Shown: positions 49,450 through 62,890 of the stretch, piece after piece
How the letters are laid out: every line of letters begins with the position of its first letter
How positions within the stretch are numbered: position 1 is the first letter of the stretch
Assembly (NCBI GenBank): GCA_963580455.1
Contig: OY756958.1
Span: forward strand, 18,054,501-18,118,500
Reading direction: 5' to 3'
Length of the DNA: 64,000 nt
Source of the DNA: Euonymus europaeus
Lineage: Eukaryota; Streptophyta; Magnoliopsida; Celastrales; Celastraceae
The notes under the pieces: model-generated
The model's database searches: none
What the model saw: only the letters and a program-made list of their open reading frames with translations
What the model was told of the DNA's origin: nothing
Program-made: the position numbers and the translations under genes

Positions 49450-52400
49450 TAAAATTTGACGTAGAAGAACAATAAAAAGTGTACAATGTGCAACTTTGAT
49501 GGTCCGGAATTGCTCAACTCTCACTATGAAGTAGCTTTTAACGGTTTTGCTCATTTCTTATTGGTAGTTGAGGTTTTGGCATCAAAATAATTCAGCAAGC
49601 ATATACTCGTAAAATTTGACATAGAAGAACAACAAAAAGTGTACATCGAGCAACTTTGATTGTCCGAAGTTGCTCAACTCACTCTATGGAGGAGCTTTAA
49701 ATGGTTTTGTCCATTTGTCATAGAAAGTTGGGGTTTTGGCATCGAAATAATCGAGGAAGCTTATATTCATAAAATTTGATATAGAATAACAATAAAAAGT
49801 GTACACCGAGCAACTTTTATGGTCCGAAGTTGCTCAACTCTCTCTATGGAGTAGCTTTTAACGGTTTTGTCGATTTTTCATTGATAGTTGGTGTTTTGGC
49901 ATCAAAATAATCTAGGAAGCTTATACTCGTAAAATTTGACATAGAAGAACAATAAAAAGTGTACACCGAGCAACTTTGATAGTCCGAAGTTGCACAACTC
50001 ACTCTATGGAGAAGCTTTTAACGTTGAAAGTTGGGGTTTTGGAATCGAAATAATCTAGGAAGCTTATACTCGTAAAATTTGACATAGAAGAAAAATAAAA
50101 AGTGTACACCGAGCAACTTTGATAGTCCGAAGTTGTACAACTCTCTCTATGGAGTAGCTTTAAACGGTTTTTTCCATTTGTCATAGAAAGTTGGGGTTTT
50201 GGAATCGAAATAATCTAGGAAGCTTATACTCGTAAAATTTGACATAGAATAACAATAAAAAGTGTACACCGAGCAACTTTTATGGTCCGAAGTTGCTCAA
50301 CTCTCTCTATGGAGTAGCTTTTAACGGTTTTGTCGATTTGTCATTGATAGTTGGTGTTTCGGCATCGAAATAATCTAGGAAGTTTATACTCGTAAAATTT
50401 GACATAGAAGAACAACAAAAAGTGTACACCGAGCAACTTTGATAGTCCGAAGTTGCTCAACTCGCTCTATGGAGGAGATTTAAACGGTTTTGTCCTTTTG
50501 TCGTAGAAAGTTGGGGTTTTGGAATCGAAATAATCTAGGAAGCTTATACTCGTAAAATTTGACATAGAAGAACAATAAAAAGTGTACACCGAGAAAGTTT
50601 AATAGTCCGATGTTGCACAACTCTCTCTGTGGAGGAGCTTTTAACGTTTTTGTCCATTTTTCATAGAAAGTTGGGGTTTTGGCATCGAAATAATCTAGGA
50701 AGCTTATACTCGTAAAATTTGACATAGAATAACAATAAAAAGTGTACACCGAGCAATTTTGATTGTCCGAAGTTGCAAAACTCTCTCTATGGAGGAGCTT
50801 TTAATGTTTTTGTCCATTTGTCATAGAAAGTTCGGGTTTTGGCATCAAAATAATCCACAAAGCATATACTCGTAAAATTTGACATAGAAGAACAATAAAA
50901 AGTGTACACCGAGCGACTTTGATGATTAGAAGTTGCTCAACTCTCTCTATGGAGAAGCTTTTAACTTTTTTGTCCATTTGTCTTGTAAAGTTGGTGTTTT
51001 CACATCGAAATAATCTAGGAAGCTTATACTCGTAAAATTTGACATAGAAGAACAATAAAAAGTGTACACCGAGCAACTTTGATAGTCCGAAGTTGCTCCA
51101 CTCACTTTATGGAGGAGCTTTAAACGGTTTTGTCCATTTGTCATAGAAAGTTGGGGTTTTTGCATCGAAATAATCGAGGAAGCTTATACTCGTAAAATTT
51201 GATATAGAATAAAAATAAAAAGTGTACACCGAGCAACTTTTATGGTCCGAAGTTGCTCAACACTCTCTATGGAGTAGCTTTTAACGGTTTTGTCGATTTT
51301 TCATTGATAGTTGGCGTTTTGGCATCAAAATAATCTAGGAAGCTTATACTCGTAAAATTTGACATAGAAGAACAATAAAAAGTGTACACCGAGCAACTTT
51401 GATAGTCCGAAGTTGCACAACTCACTCTAGGGAGGAGCTTTTAACGTTGAAAGTTGGGGTTTTCGAATCGAAATAATCTAGGAAGCTTATACTCGTAAAA
51501 TTTGACATAGAAGAACAATAAAAAGTGTACACCGAGCAACTTTGATAGTCCGAAGTTGCACAACTCTCTCAAGGGAGGAGCTTTTAACGTTTTTGCCCAT
51601 TTGTCATGGAAAGTTGGGGTTTTGGCATCAAAATAATCTAGGATGCTTATAGTCATAAAATTTGACATAGAAGAACAATAAAAAGTGTACACCGAGCAAC
51701 TTTTATGGTCCAAAGTTGCTCAACTCTCTCTATAGAGTAGCTTTAAACGGTTTTGTCGATTTGTCATTGATAGTTGGTTTTTTGGCATCGAAATAATCTA
51801 GGAAGCTTATACTCGTAAAATTTGACATAGAAGAACAACAAAAAGTGTACACCGAGCAACTTTGATAGTCCGAAGTTGCACAACTCTCTCTATGGAGGAG
51901 CTTTTAATGTTTTTGTCCATTTATCATAAAAAGTTCGGGTTTTGGCATCAAAATAATCCAGCAAGCATATACTCGTAAAATTTGACATAGAAGAACAACA
52001 AAAAGTGTACACCGACCGACTTTGATAGTCCGAAGTTGCTCAACTCACTCTATGGAGGAGCTTTAAACGGTTTTGTCCTTTTGTCATAGAAAGTTGGGTT
52101 TTTGGCATTGAAATAATCTAGGAAGCTTATACTCGTAAAATTTGATATAGAATAACAATAAAAAGTGTACACCGACCAACTTTTATGTTCTGAAGTTGCT
52201 CAACTCTCTCTATTGAGTAGCTTTAAAAGTTTTTGTACATTTGTCATAGAAAGTTGGGGTTTTGGCATCAAAATAATCTAGGAAGCTTATACTCGTAAAA
52301 TTTGACATAGAATAACAATAAAAAGTGTACAGCGAGCAATTTTGATAGTCCGAAGTTGCAAAACTCTCTCTATGGAGGAGCTTTTAATGTTTTTGTCCAT

Positions 52401-52740
52401 TTGTCATAGAAAGTTCGGGTTTTGGCATTAAAATAATCCACAAAGCATATACTCGTAAAATTTGACATAGAAGAACAATAAAAAGTGTACACCGAGCGAC
52501 TTTGATGATTAGAAGTTGCTCAACTCTCTCTGTGGAGGAGCTTTTAACTTTTTTGTCCATTTGTCTTGTAAAGTTGGTGTTTTCACATCGAAATAATCTA
52601 GGAAGCTTATACTCGTAAAAGTTAACATAGAAGAACAATAAAAAGTGTACACCGAGCAACTTCGATAATCCGAAGTTGCTCAACTCACTCTATGGAGAAG
52701 ATTTAAACGGTTTTGTCCATTTGTCATAGAAAGTTGGGGT
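49450..52740 (+). repeat. Long-range duplication, left copy (offset 9995 then 10155)
   Basis: The block matches about 59445-62890. Up to about 50120 the offset is 9995 bp, and from about 50200 it is 10155 bp, so this copy lacks one monomer. Rare markers such as CTCTCAAGGGAGGAGC, TTTTCGAATCG, GGTTTTTGCATCG and CTCAACACTCTC are shared at 10155 bp. Confidence 0.85.
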
Positions 52741-55700
52741 TTTGGCCTCGAAATAATCTAGGAAGCTTATACTCGTAAAATTTGACGTAGAAGAACAATA
52801 AAAAGTATACAATGAGCAACTTTGATGGTCCGGAATTGTTCAACTCTCACTATGAAGTAGCTTTTAACGGTTTTGCTCATTTCTTATTGGTAGTTGAGGT
52901 TTTGGCATCAAAATAATTCAGCAAGCATATACTCGTAAAATTTGACATAGAAGAACAACAAAAAGTGTACATCGAGCAACTTTGATAGTCCGAAGTTGCT
53001 CAACTCACTCTATGGAGGAGCTTTAAACGGTTTTGTCCATTTGTCATAGAAAGTTGGGGTTTTGGCATCGAAATAATCGAGGAAGCTTATACTCATAAAA
53101 TTTGATATAGAATAACAATAAAAAGTGTACACCGAGCAACTTTTATGGTCCGAAGTTGCTCAAGTCTCTCTATGGAGTAGCTTTTAACGGTTTTGTCAAT
53201 TTTTCATTGATAGTTGGTGTTTTGGCATCAAAATAATCTAGGAAGCTTATACTCGTAAAATTTGACATAGAAGAACAATAAAAAGTGTACACCGAGCAAC
53301 TTTGATAGTCCGAAGTTGCACAACTCACTCTATGGAGGAGCTTTTAACGTTGAAAGTTGGGGTTTTGGAATCGAAATAATCTAGGAAGCTTATACTCGTA
53401 AAATTTGACATAGAAGAAAAATAAAAAGTGTACACCGAGCAACTTTGATAGTCCGAAGTTGCACAACTCTCTCTATGGAGGAGCTTTTAACTTTTTTGTC
53501 CATTTGTCATAGAAAGTTGGGGTTTTGGCATCGAAATAATCTAGGATGCTTATAGTAATAAAAGTTGACATAGAAGAACAATAAAAAGTGTACTCCGAGC
53601 AACTTTTATGGTCCAAAGTTGCTCAACTCTCTCTATGGAGTAGCTTTAAACGGTTTTGTCAATTTGTCATAGAAAGTTGGGGTTTTGGAATCGAAATAAT
53701 CTAGGAAGCTTATACTCGTAAAATTTAACATAGAATAACAATAAAAAGTGTACACCGAGCAACTTTTATGGTCCGAAGTTGCTCAACTCTCTCTATGGAG
53801 TAGCTTTTAACGGTTTTGTAGATTTGTCATTGATAGTTGGTGTTTCGGCATCGAAATAATCTAGGAAGCTTATACTCGTAAAATTTGACATAGAAGAACA
53901 ACAAAAAGTGTACACCGAGCAACTTTGATAGTCCGAAGTTGCTCAACTCGCTCTATGGAGGAGATTTAAACGGTTTTGTCCTTTTGTCATGGAAAGTTGG
54001 GGTTTTGGAATCGAAATAATCTAGGATGCTTATAGTCATAAAATTTGACATAGAAGAACAATAAAAAGTGTACACCGATCAACTTTTATGGTCCAAAGTT
54101 GCTCAACTCTCTCTATAGAGTAGCTTTAAACGGTTTTGTCGATTTGTCATTGATAGTTGGTTTTTTGGCATCGAAATAATCTAGGAAGCTTATACTCGTA
54201 AAATTTGACATAGAAGAACAACAAAAAGTGTACACCGAGCAACTTTGATAGTCCGAAGTTGCACAACTCTCTCTATGGACGAGCTTTTAATGTTTTTGTC
54301 CATTTATCATAAAAAGTTCGGGTTTTGGCATCAAAATAATCCAGCAAGCATATACTCGTAAAATTTGACATAGAAGAACAACAAAAAGTGTACACCGAGC
54401 GACTTTGATAGTCCGAAGTTGCTCAACTCACTCTATGGAGGAGCTTTAAACGGTTTTGTCCTTTTGTCATAGAAAGTTGGGTTTTTGGCATTGAAATAAT
54501 CTAGGAAGCTTATACTCGTAAAATTTGATATAGAATAACAATAAAAAGTGTACACCGACCAACTTTTATGTTCTGAAGTTGCTCAACTCTCTCTATTGAG
54601 TAGCTTTAAAAGTTTTTGTACATTTGTCATAGAAAGTTGGGGTTTTGGCATCAAAATAATCTAGGAAGCTTATACTCGTAAAATTTGACATAGAATAACA
54701 ATAAAAAGTGTACAGCGAGCAATTTTGATAGTCCGAAGTTGCAAAACTCTCTCTATGGAGGAGCTTTTAATGTTTTTGTCCATTTGTCATAGAAAGTTTG
54801 GGTTTTGGCATTAAAATAATCCACAAAGCATATACTCGTAAAATTTGACATAGAAGAACAATAAAAAGTGTACACCGAGCGACTTTGATGATTAGAAGTT
54901 GCTCAACTCTCTCTGTGGAGGAGCTTTTAACTTTTTTGTCCATTTGTCTTGTAAAGTTGGTGTTTTCACATCGAAATAATCTAGGAAGCTTATACTCGTA
55001 AAAGTTGACATAGAAGAACAATAAAAAGTGTACACCGAGCAACTTCGATAATCCGAAGTTGCTCAACTCACTCTATGGAGAAGATTTAAACGGTTTTGTC
55101 CATTTGTCATAGAAAGTTGGGGTTTTGGCATCGAAATAATCTAGGAAGCTTATACTCGTAAAATTTGACGTAGAAGAACAATAAAAAGTGTACAATGAGC
55201 AACTTTGATGGTCCGGAATTGCTCAACTCTCACTATGAAGTAGCTTTTAACGGTTTTGCTCATTTCTTATTGGTAGTTGAGGTTTTGGCATCAAAATAAT
55301 TCAGCAAGCATATACTCGTAAAATTTGACATAGAAGAACAACAAAAAGTGTACATCGAGCAACTTTGATAGTCCGAAGTTGCTCAACTCACTCTATGGAG
55401 GAACTTTAAACGGTTTTGTCCATTTGTCATAGAAAGTTGGGGTTTTGGCATCGAAATAATCGAGGAAGCTTATACTCATAAAATTTGATATAGAATAACA
55501 ATAAAAAGTGTACACCGAGCAACTTTTATGGTCCGAAATTGCTCAACTCTCTCTATGGAGTACCTTTTAACGGTTTTGTCGATTTTTCATTGATAGTTGG
55601 TGTTTTGGCATCAAAATAATCTAGGAAACTTATACTCGTAAAATTTGACATAGAAGAATAATAAAAAGTGTACACCGAGCAACTTTGGTAGTCCGAAGTT

Positions 55701-56396
55701 GCACAACTCACTCTATGGAGGAGCTTTTAACGTTGAAAGTTGGGGTTTTGGAATCGAAATTATCTAGGAAGCTTATACTCGTAAAATTTTACATAGAAGA
55801 AAAATAAAAAGTGTACACCGAGCAACTTTGATAGTCCGAAGTTGCACAACTCTCTCTATGGAGGAGCTTTTAACGTTTTTGTCCATTTGTCACAGAAAGT
55901 TGGGGTTTTGGCATCGAAATAATCTAGGATGCTTATAGTAATAAAATTTGACATAGAAGAACAATAAAAAGTGTACTCCGAGCAACTTTTATGGTCCAAA
56001 GTTGCTCAACTCTATCTACGGAGTAGCTTTAAACGGTTTTGTCCATTTGTCATAGAAAGTTGGGGTTTTGGAATCGAAATAATCTAGGAAGCTTATACTC
56101 GTAAAATTTGACATAGAATAACAATAAAAAGTGTACACCGAGCAACTTTTATGGTCCGAAGTTGCTCAACTCTCTCTATGGAGTAGCTTTTAACGGTTTT
56201 GTCGATTTTTCATTGATAGTTGGTGTTTCGGCATCGAAATAATCTAGGAAGCTTATACTCGTAAAATTTGACATAGAAGAACAACAAAAAGTGTACACCG
56301 AGCAACTTTGATAGTCCGAAGTTGCTCAACTCGCTCTATGGAGGAGATTTAAACGGTTTTGTCCTTTTGTCATGGAAAGTTGGGGTTTTGGAATCG
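51630..56396 (+). repeat. Higher-order repeat: 2383-bp 15-mer, two tandem copies
   Basis: Copies at about 51630-54013 and 54014-56396 share markers 2383 bp apart, including CTCTATAGAGTAGC, TTGGTTTTTTGGCATCG, GTACAGCGAGCAATTTTG, CAACTTCGATAATCCG and the H monomer (53351 and 55734). The unit equals fifteen 160-bp monomers minus the 17 bp missing from H. Related but rearranged material continues to about 57.9 kb and from 59.4 kb to the end. Confidence 0.87.
53285..53427 (+). repeat. Class H monomer (143 bp, 17-bp deletion), representative
   Basis: This monomer reads CTTTTAACGTT directly followed by GAAAGTTGGGG. The 17 bases that normally lie between (TTTGTCCATTTGTCATA) are absent. Other H monomers have their junction near 50025, 51448, 55734, 57957, 60020, 61603 and 63185. 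None occurs left of 50 kb, so the deletion arose within domain III ancestry. Confidence 0.92.
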
Positions 56397-58100
56397 AAAT
56401 AATCTAGGAAGCTTATACTCGTAAAATTTGACATAGAAGAACAATAAAAAGTGTACACCGAGAAAGTTTAATAGTCCGATGTTGCACAACTCTCTCTATG
56501 GAGGAGCTTTTAACGTTTTTGTCCATTTTTCATAGAAAGTTGGGGTTTTGGCATCGAAATAATCTAGGAAGCTTATACTCGTAAAATTTGACATAGAATA
56601 ACAATAAAAAGTGTACACCGAGCAATTTTGATAGTCCGAAGTTGCAAAACTCTCTCTATGGAGGAGCTTTTAATGTTTTTGTCCATTTGTCATAGAAAGT
56701 TCGGGTTTGGGCATCAAAATAATCGACAAAGCATATACTCGTAAAATTTGACATAGAAGAACAATAAAAAGTGTACACCGAGCGACTTTGATGATTAGAA
56801 GTTGCTCAACTCTCTCTATGGAGAAGCTTTTAACTTGTTTGTCCATTTGTCTTGTAAAGTTGGTGTTTTCACATCGAAATAATCTAGGACGCTTATACTC
56901 GTAAAATTTGACATAGAAGAACAATAAAAAGTGTACACCGAGCAACTTTGATAGTCCGAAGTTGCTCCACTCACTCTATGGAGGAGCTTTAAACGGTTTT
57001 GTCCATTTGTCATAGAAAGTTGGGGTTTTGCCATCGAAATAATCGAGGAAGCTTATACTCGTAAAATTTGATATAGAATAAAAATAAAAAGTGTACACCG
57101 AGCAACGTTTATGGTCCGAAGTTGCTCAACTCTCTCTATGGAGTAGCTTTTAACGGTTTTGTCGATTTTTCATTGATAGTTGGTGTTTTGGCATCGAAAT
57201 AATCTAGGAAGCTTATACTCGTAAAATTTGACATAGAAGAACAATAAAAAGTGTACACCGAGCAACTTTGATAGTCCGAAGTTGCTCAACTCACTCTATG
57301 GAGAAGATTTAAACGGTTTTGTTCATTTGTCATAGAAAGTTGGGGTTTTGGCATCGAAATAATCTAGGAAGCTTATACTCGTAAAATTTGACGTAGAAGA
57401 ACAATAAAAAGTGTACAATGAGCAACTTTGATGGTCCGGAATTGCTCAACTCTCACTATGAAGTAGCTTTTAACGGTTTTGCTCATTTCTTATTGATAGT
57501 TGAGGTTTTGGCATCAAAATAATCCAGCAAGCATATACTCGTAAAATTTGACATAGAAGAACAACAAAAAGGGTACATCGAGCAACTTTGATAGTCCGAA
57601 GTTGCTCCACTCACTCTATGGAGGAGCTTTAAACGGTTTTGTCCATTTGTCATAGAAAGTTGGGGTTTTGGCATCGAAATAATCGAGGAAGCTTATACTC
57701 GTAAAATTTGATATAGAATAACAATAAAAAGTGTACACCGAGCAACTTTTATGATCCGAAGTTGCTCAACTCTCTCTATGGAGTAGCTTTTAACGGTTTT
57801 GTCGATTTTTCATTGATAGTTGGTGTTTTGGCATCAAAATAATCTAGGACGCTTATACTCGTAAAATTTGACATAGAAGAACAAGCAAAAGTGTACACCG
57901 AGCAACTTTGATAGTCCGAAGTTGCACAACTCACTCTATGGAGGAGCTTTTATCGTTAAAAGTTGGGGTTTTGGAATCGAAATAATCTAGGAAGCTTATC
58001 TTCTTAAAATTTGACATAGAAGAACAATAAAAATTGTACACCGAGCAACTTTGATAGTCCGAAGTTGCACAACTCTCTCTAGGGAGGAGCTTTTAACGTT

Positions 58101-59380
58101 TTTGTCCATTTGTCATAGAAAGTTGGGGTTTTGGCATCAAAATAATCTAGCATGCTTATAGTCATAAAATTTGACATAGAAGAGCAATAAAAAGTGTACA
58201 CCGAGCAACTTTTATGGTCCAAAGTTGCTCAACTCTCTCCATGGAGTAGCTTTAAACGGTTTTGTCGATTTGTCAGTGATAGTTGGTTTTTTGGCATCGA
58301 AATAATCTAGGAAGCTTATACTCGTAAAATTTGACATAGAAGAACAACAAAAAGTGTACACCGAGCAACTTTGATAGTCCGAAATTGCTCAACTCACTCT
58401 ATGTAGGAGCTTTAAATGGTTTTGTCCTTTTGTCATAGAAAGTTAGGTTTTTGGCATCGAAATAATCTAGGAAGCTTATACCCGTAAAATTTGACATAGA
58501 AGAACAATAAAAAGTGTACACCGAGAAAGTTTAATAGTCCGATGTTGCACAACTCTCTCTATGGAGGAGCTTTAAACGGTTTTGTCCATTTGTCATAGAA
58601 AGTTGGGGTTTTGGAATCGAAATAATCTAGGAAGCTTATACACGTAAAATTTGACATAGAAGAACAATAAAAAGTGTACACCGAGCAACTTTGATAGTCC
58701 GAAGTTGCACAACTCACTCTATGGAGGAGCTTTTAATGTTTTTGTCCATTTGTCATAGAAAGTTGGGGTTTTGGCATCAAAATAATCTAGCATGCTTATA
58801 GTCATAAAATTTGACATAGAAGAGCAATAAAAAGTGTACACCGAGCAACTTTTATGGTCCAAAGTTGCTCAACTCTCTCCATGGAGTAGCTTTAAACGGT
58901 TTTGTCGATTTGTCAGTGATAGTTGGTTTTTTGGCATCGAAATAATCTAGGAAGCTTATACTCGTAAAATTTGACATAGAAGAACAACAAAAAGTGTACA
59001 CCGAGCAACTTTGATAGTCCGAAATTGCTCAACTCACTCTATGTAGGAGCTTTAAATGGTTTTGTCCTTTTGTCATAGAAAGTTAGGTTTTTGGCATCGA
59101 AATAATCTAGGAAGCTTATACCCGTAAAATTTGACATAGAAGAACAATAAAAAGTGTACACCGAGAAAGTTTAATAGTCCGATGTTGCACAACTCTCTCT
59201 ATGGAGGAGCTTTAAACGGTTTTGTCCATTTGTCATAGAAAGTTGGGGTTTTGGAATCGAAATAATCTAGGAAGCTTATACACGTAAAATTTGACATAGA
59301 AGAACAATAAAAAGTGTACACCGAGCAACTTTGATAGTCCGAAGTTGCACAACTCACTCTATGAAGGAGCTTTTAATGTT
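58101..59380 (+). repeat. Higher-order repeat: 640-bp 4-mer, two tandem copies
   Basis: Two units of four monomers lie at 58101-58740 and 58741-59380. They share AATCTAGCATGC, GAGCAATAAAAAG, GTCAGTGATAG, CTCTATGTAGGAGC, ATACCCGTAAAA and ATACACGTAAAA at exactly 640 bp. I found a single difference (CTATGGAGG versus CTATGAAGG at the end of the unit). Confidence 0.92.
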
Positions 59381-59444
59381 TTTGTCCATTTGTCATAGAA
59401 ATTTGGGGTTTTGGCATCGAAATAATCTAGGAAGCTTATACTCG

Positions 59445-62400
59445 TAAAATTTGACGTAGAAGAACAATAAAAAGTGTACAATGAGCAACTTTGATGGTCC
59501 GGAATTGCTCAACTCTCACTATGAAGTAGCTTTTAACGGTTTTGCTCATTTCTTATTGGTAGTTGAGGTTTTGGCATCAAAATAATTCAGCAAGCATATA
59601 CTCGTAAAATTTGACATAGAAGAACAACAAAAAGTGTACATCGAGCAACTTTGATAGTCCGAAGTTGCTCAACTCACTCTATGGAGGAGCTTTAAACGGT
59701 TTGGTCCATTTGTCATAGAAAGTTGGGGTTTTGGCATCGAAATAATCGAGGAAGCTTATACTCATAAAATTTGATATAGAATAACAATAAAAAGTGTACA
59801 CCGAGCAACTTTTATGGTCCGAAGTTGCTCAACTCTCTCTATGGAGTAGCTTTTAACGGTTTTGTCGATTTTTCATTGATAGTTGGTGTTTTGGCATCAA
59901 AATAATCTAGGAAGCTTATACTCGTAAAATTTGACATAGAAGAACAATAAAAAGTGTACACCGAGCAACTTTGATAGTCCGAAGTTGCACAACTCACTCT
60001 ATGGAGGAGCTTTTAACGTTGAAAGTTGGGGTTTTGGAATCGAAATAATCTAGGAAGCTTATACTCGTAAAATTTGACATAGAAGAAAAATAAAAAGTGT
60101 ACACCGAGCAACTTTGATAGTCCGAAGTTGCACAACTCTCTCTATGGAGGAGCTTTTAACGTTTTTGTCCATTTGTCATAGAAAGTTGGGGTTTTGGCAT
60201 CGAAATAATCTAGGATGCTTATAGTAATAAAAGTTGACATAGAAGAACAATAAAAAGTGTACTCCGAGCAACTTTTATGGTCCAAAGTTGCTCAACTCTC
60301 TCTATGGAGTAGCTTTAAACGGTTTTGTCCATTTGTCATAAAAAGCTGGGGTTTTGGAATCGAAATAATCTAGGAAGCTTATACTCGTAAAATTTGACAT
60401 AGAATAACAATAAAAAGTGTACACCGAGCAACTTTTATGGTCCGAAGTTGCTCAACTCTCTCTATGGAGTAGCTTTTAACGGTTTTGTCGATTTGTCATT
60501 GATAGTTGGTGTTTCGGCATCGAAATAATCTAGGAAGCTTATACTCGTAAAATTTGACATAGAAGAACAACAAAAAGTGTACACCGAGCAACTTTGATAG
60601 TCCGAAGTTGCTCAACTCGCTCTATGGAGGAGATTTAAACGGTTTTGTCCTTTTGTCATGGAAAGTTGGGGTTTTGGAATCGAAATAATCTAGGAAGCTT
60701 ATACTCGTAAAATTTGACATAGAAGAACAATAAAAAGTGTACACCGAGAAAGTTTAATAGTCCGATGTTGCACAACTCTCTCTATGGAGGAGCTTTTAAC
60801 GTTTTTCTCCATTTTTCATAGAAAGTTGGGGTTTTGGCATCGAAATAATCTAGGAAGCTTATACTCGTAAAATTTGACATAGAATAACAATAAAAAGTGT
60901 ACACCGAGCAATTTTGATAATCCGAAGTTGCAAAACTCTCTCTATGGAGGAGCTTTTAATGTTTTTGTCCATTTGTCATAGAAAGTTCGGGTTTTGGCAT
61001 CAAAATAATCCACAAAGCATATACTCGTAAAATTTGACATAGAAGAACAATAAAAAGTGTACACCGAGCGACTTTGATGATTAGAAGTTGCTCAACTCTC
61101 TCTATGGAGAAGCTTTTAACTTTTTTGTCCATTTGTCTTGTAAAGTTGGTGTTTTCACATCGAAATAATCTAGGAAGCTTATACTCGTAAAATTTGACAT
61201 AGAAGAACAATAAAAAGTGTACACCGAGCAACTTTGATAGTCCGAAGTTGCTCCACTCACTTTATGGAGGAGCTTTAAACGGTTTTGTCCATTTGTCATA
61301 GAAAGTTGGGGTTTTTGCATCGAAATAATCGAGGAAGCTTATACTCGTAAAATTTGATATAGAATAAAAATAAAAAGTGTACACCGAGCAACTTTTATGG
61401 TCCGAAGTTGCTCAACACTCTCTATGGAGTAGCTTTTAACGGTTTTGTCGATTTTTCATTGATAGTTGGCGTTTTGGCATCAAAATAATCTAGGAAGCTT
61501 ATACTCGTAAAATTTGACATAGAAGAACAATAAAAAGTGTACACCGAGCAACTTTGATAGTCCGAAGTTGCACAACTCACTCTATGGAGGAGCTTTTAAC
61601 GTTGAAAGTTGGGGTTTTCGAATCGAAATAATCTAGGAAGCTTATACTCGTAAAATTTGACATAGAAGAACAATAAAAAGTGTACACCGAGCAACTTCGA
61701 TAGTCCGAAGTTGCACAACTCTCTCAAGGGAGGAGCTTTTAACGTTTTTGCCCATTTTTCATGGAAAGTTGGGGTTTTGGCATCAAAATAATCTAGGATG
61801 CTTATAGTCATAAAATTTGACATAGAAGAACAATAAAAAGTGTACACCGAGCAACTTTTATGGTCCAAAGTTCCTCAACTCTCTCTATAGAGTAGCTTTA
61901 AACGGTTTTGTCGATTTGTCATTGATAGTTGGTTTTTTGGCATCGAAATAATCTAGGAAGCTTATACTCGTAAAATTTGACATAGAAGAACAACAAAAAG
62001 TGTACACCGAGCAACTTTGATAGTCCGAAGTTGCACAACTCTCTCTATGGAGGAGCTTTTAATGTTTTTGTCCATTTATCATAAAAAGTTCGGGTTTTGG
62101 CATCAAAATAATCCAGCAAGCATATACTCGTAAAATTTGACATAGAAGAACAACAAAAAGTGTACACCGAGCGACTTTGATAGTCCGAAGTTGCTCAACT
62201 CACTCTATGGAGGAGCTTTAAACGGTTTTGTCCTTTTGTCATAGAAAGTTGGGTTTTTGGCATTGAAATAATCTAGGAAGCTTATACTCGTAAAATTTGA
62301 TATAGAATAACAATAAAAAGTGTACACCGACCAACTTTTATGTTCTGAAGTTGCTCAACTCTCTCTATTGAGTAGCTTTAAAAGTTTTTGTACATTTGTC

Positions 62401-62890
62401 ATAGAAAGTTGGGGTTTTGGCATCAAAATAATCTAGGAAGCTTATACTCGTAAAATTTGACATAGAATAACAATAAAAAGTGTACAGCGAGCAATTTTGA
62501 TAGTCCGAAGTTGCAAAACTCTCTCTATGGAGGAGCTTTTAATGTTTTTGTCCATTTGTCATAGAAAGTTTGGGTTTTGGCATTAAAATAATCCACAAAG
62601 CATATACTCGTAAAATTTGACATAGAAGAACAATAAAAAGTGTACACCGAGCGACTTTGATGATTAGAAGTTGCTCAACTCTCTCTGTGGAGGAGCTTTT
62701 AACTTTTTTGTCCATTTGTCTTGTAAAGTTGGTGTTTTCACATCGAAATAATCTAGGAAGCTTATACTCGTAAAAGTTGACATAGAAGAACAATAAAAAG
62801 TGTACACCGAGCAACTTCGATAATCCGAAGTTGCTCAACTCACTCTATAGAGAAGATTTAAACGGTTTTGTCCATTTGTCATAGAAAGTT
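59445..62890 (+). repeat. Long-range duplication, right copy
   Basis: This is the second copy of 49450-52740. It retains an additional monomer around 60230-60390 (AGTAATAAAAGTTGAC, GTACTCCGAG region). Near 62880 it loses two monomers relative to the 54.0-56.4 kb unit. Confidence 0.85.
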
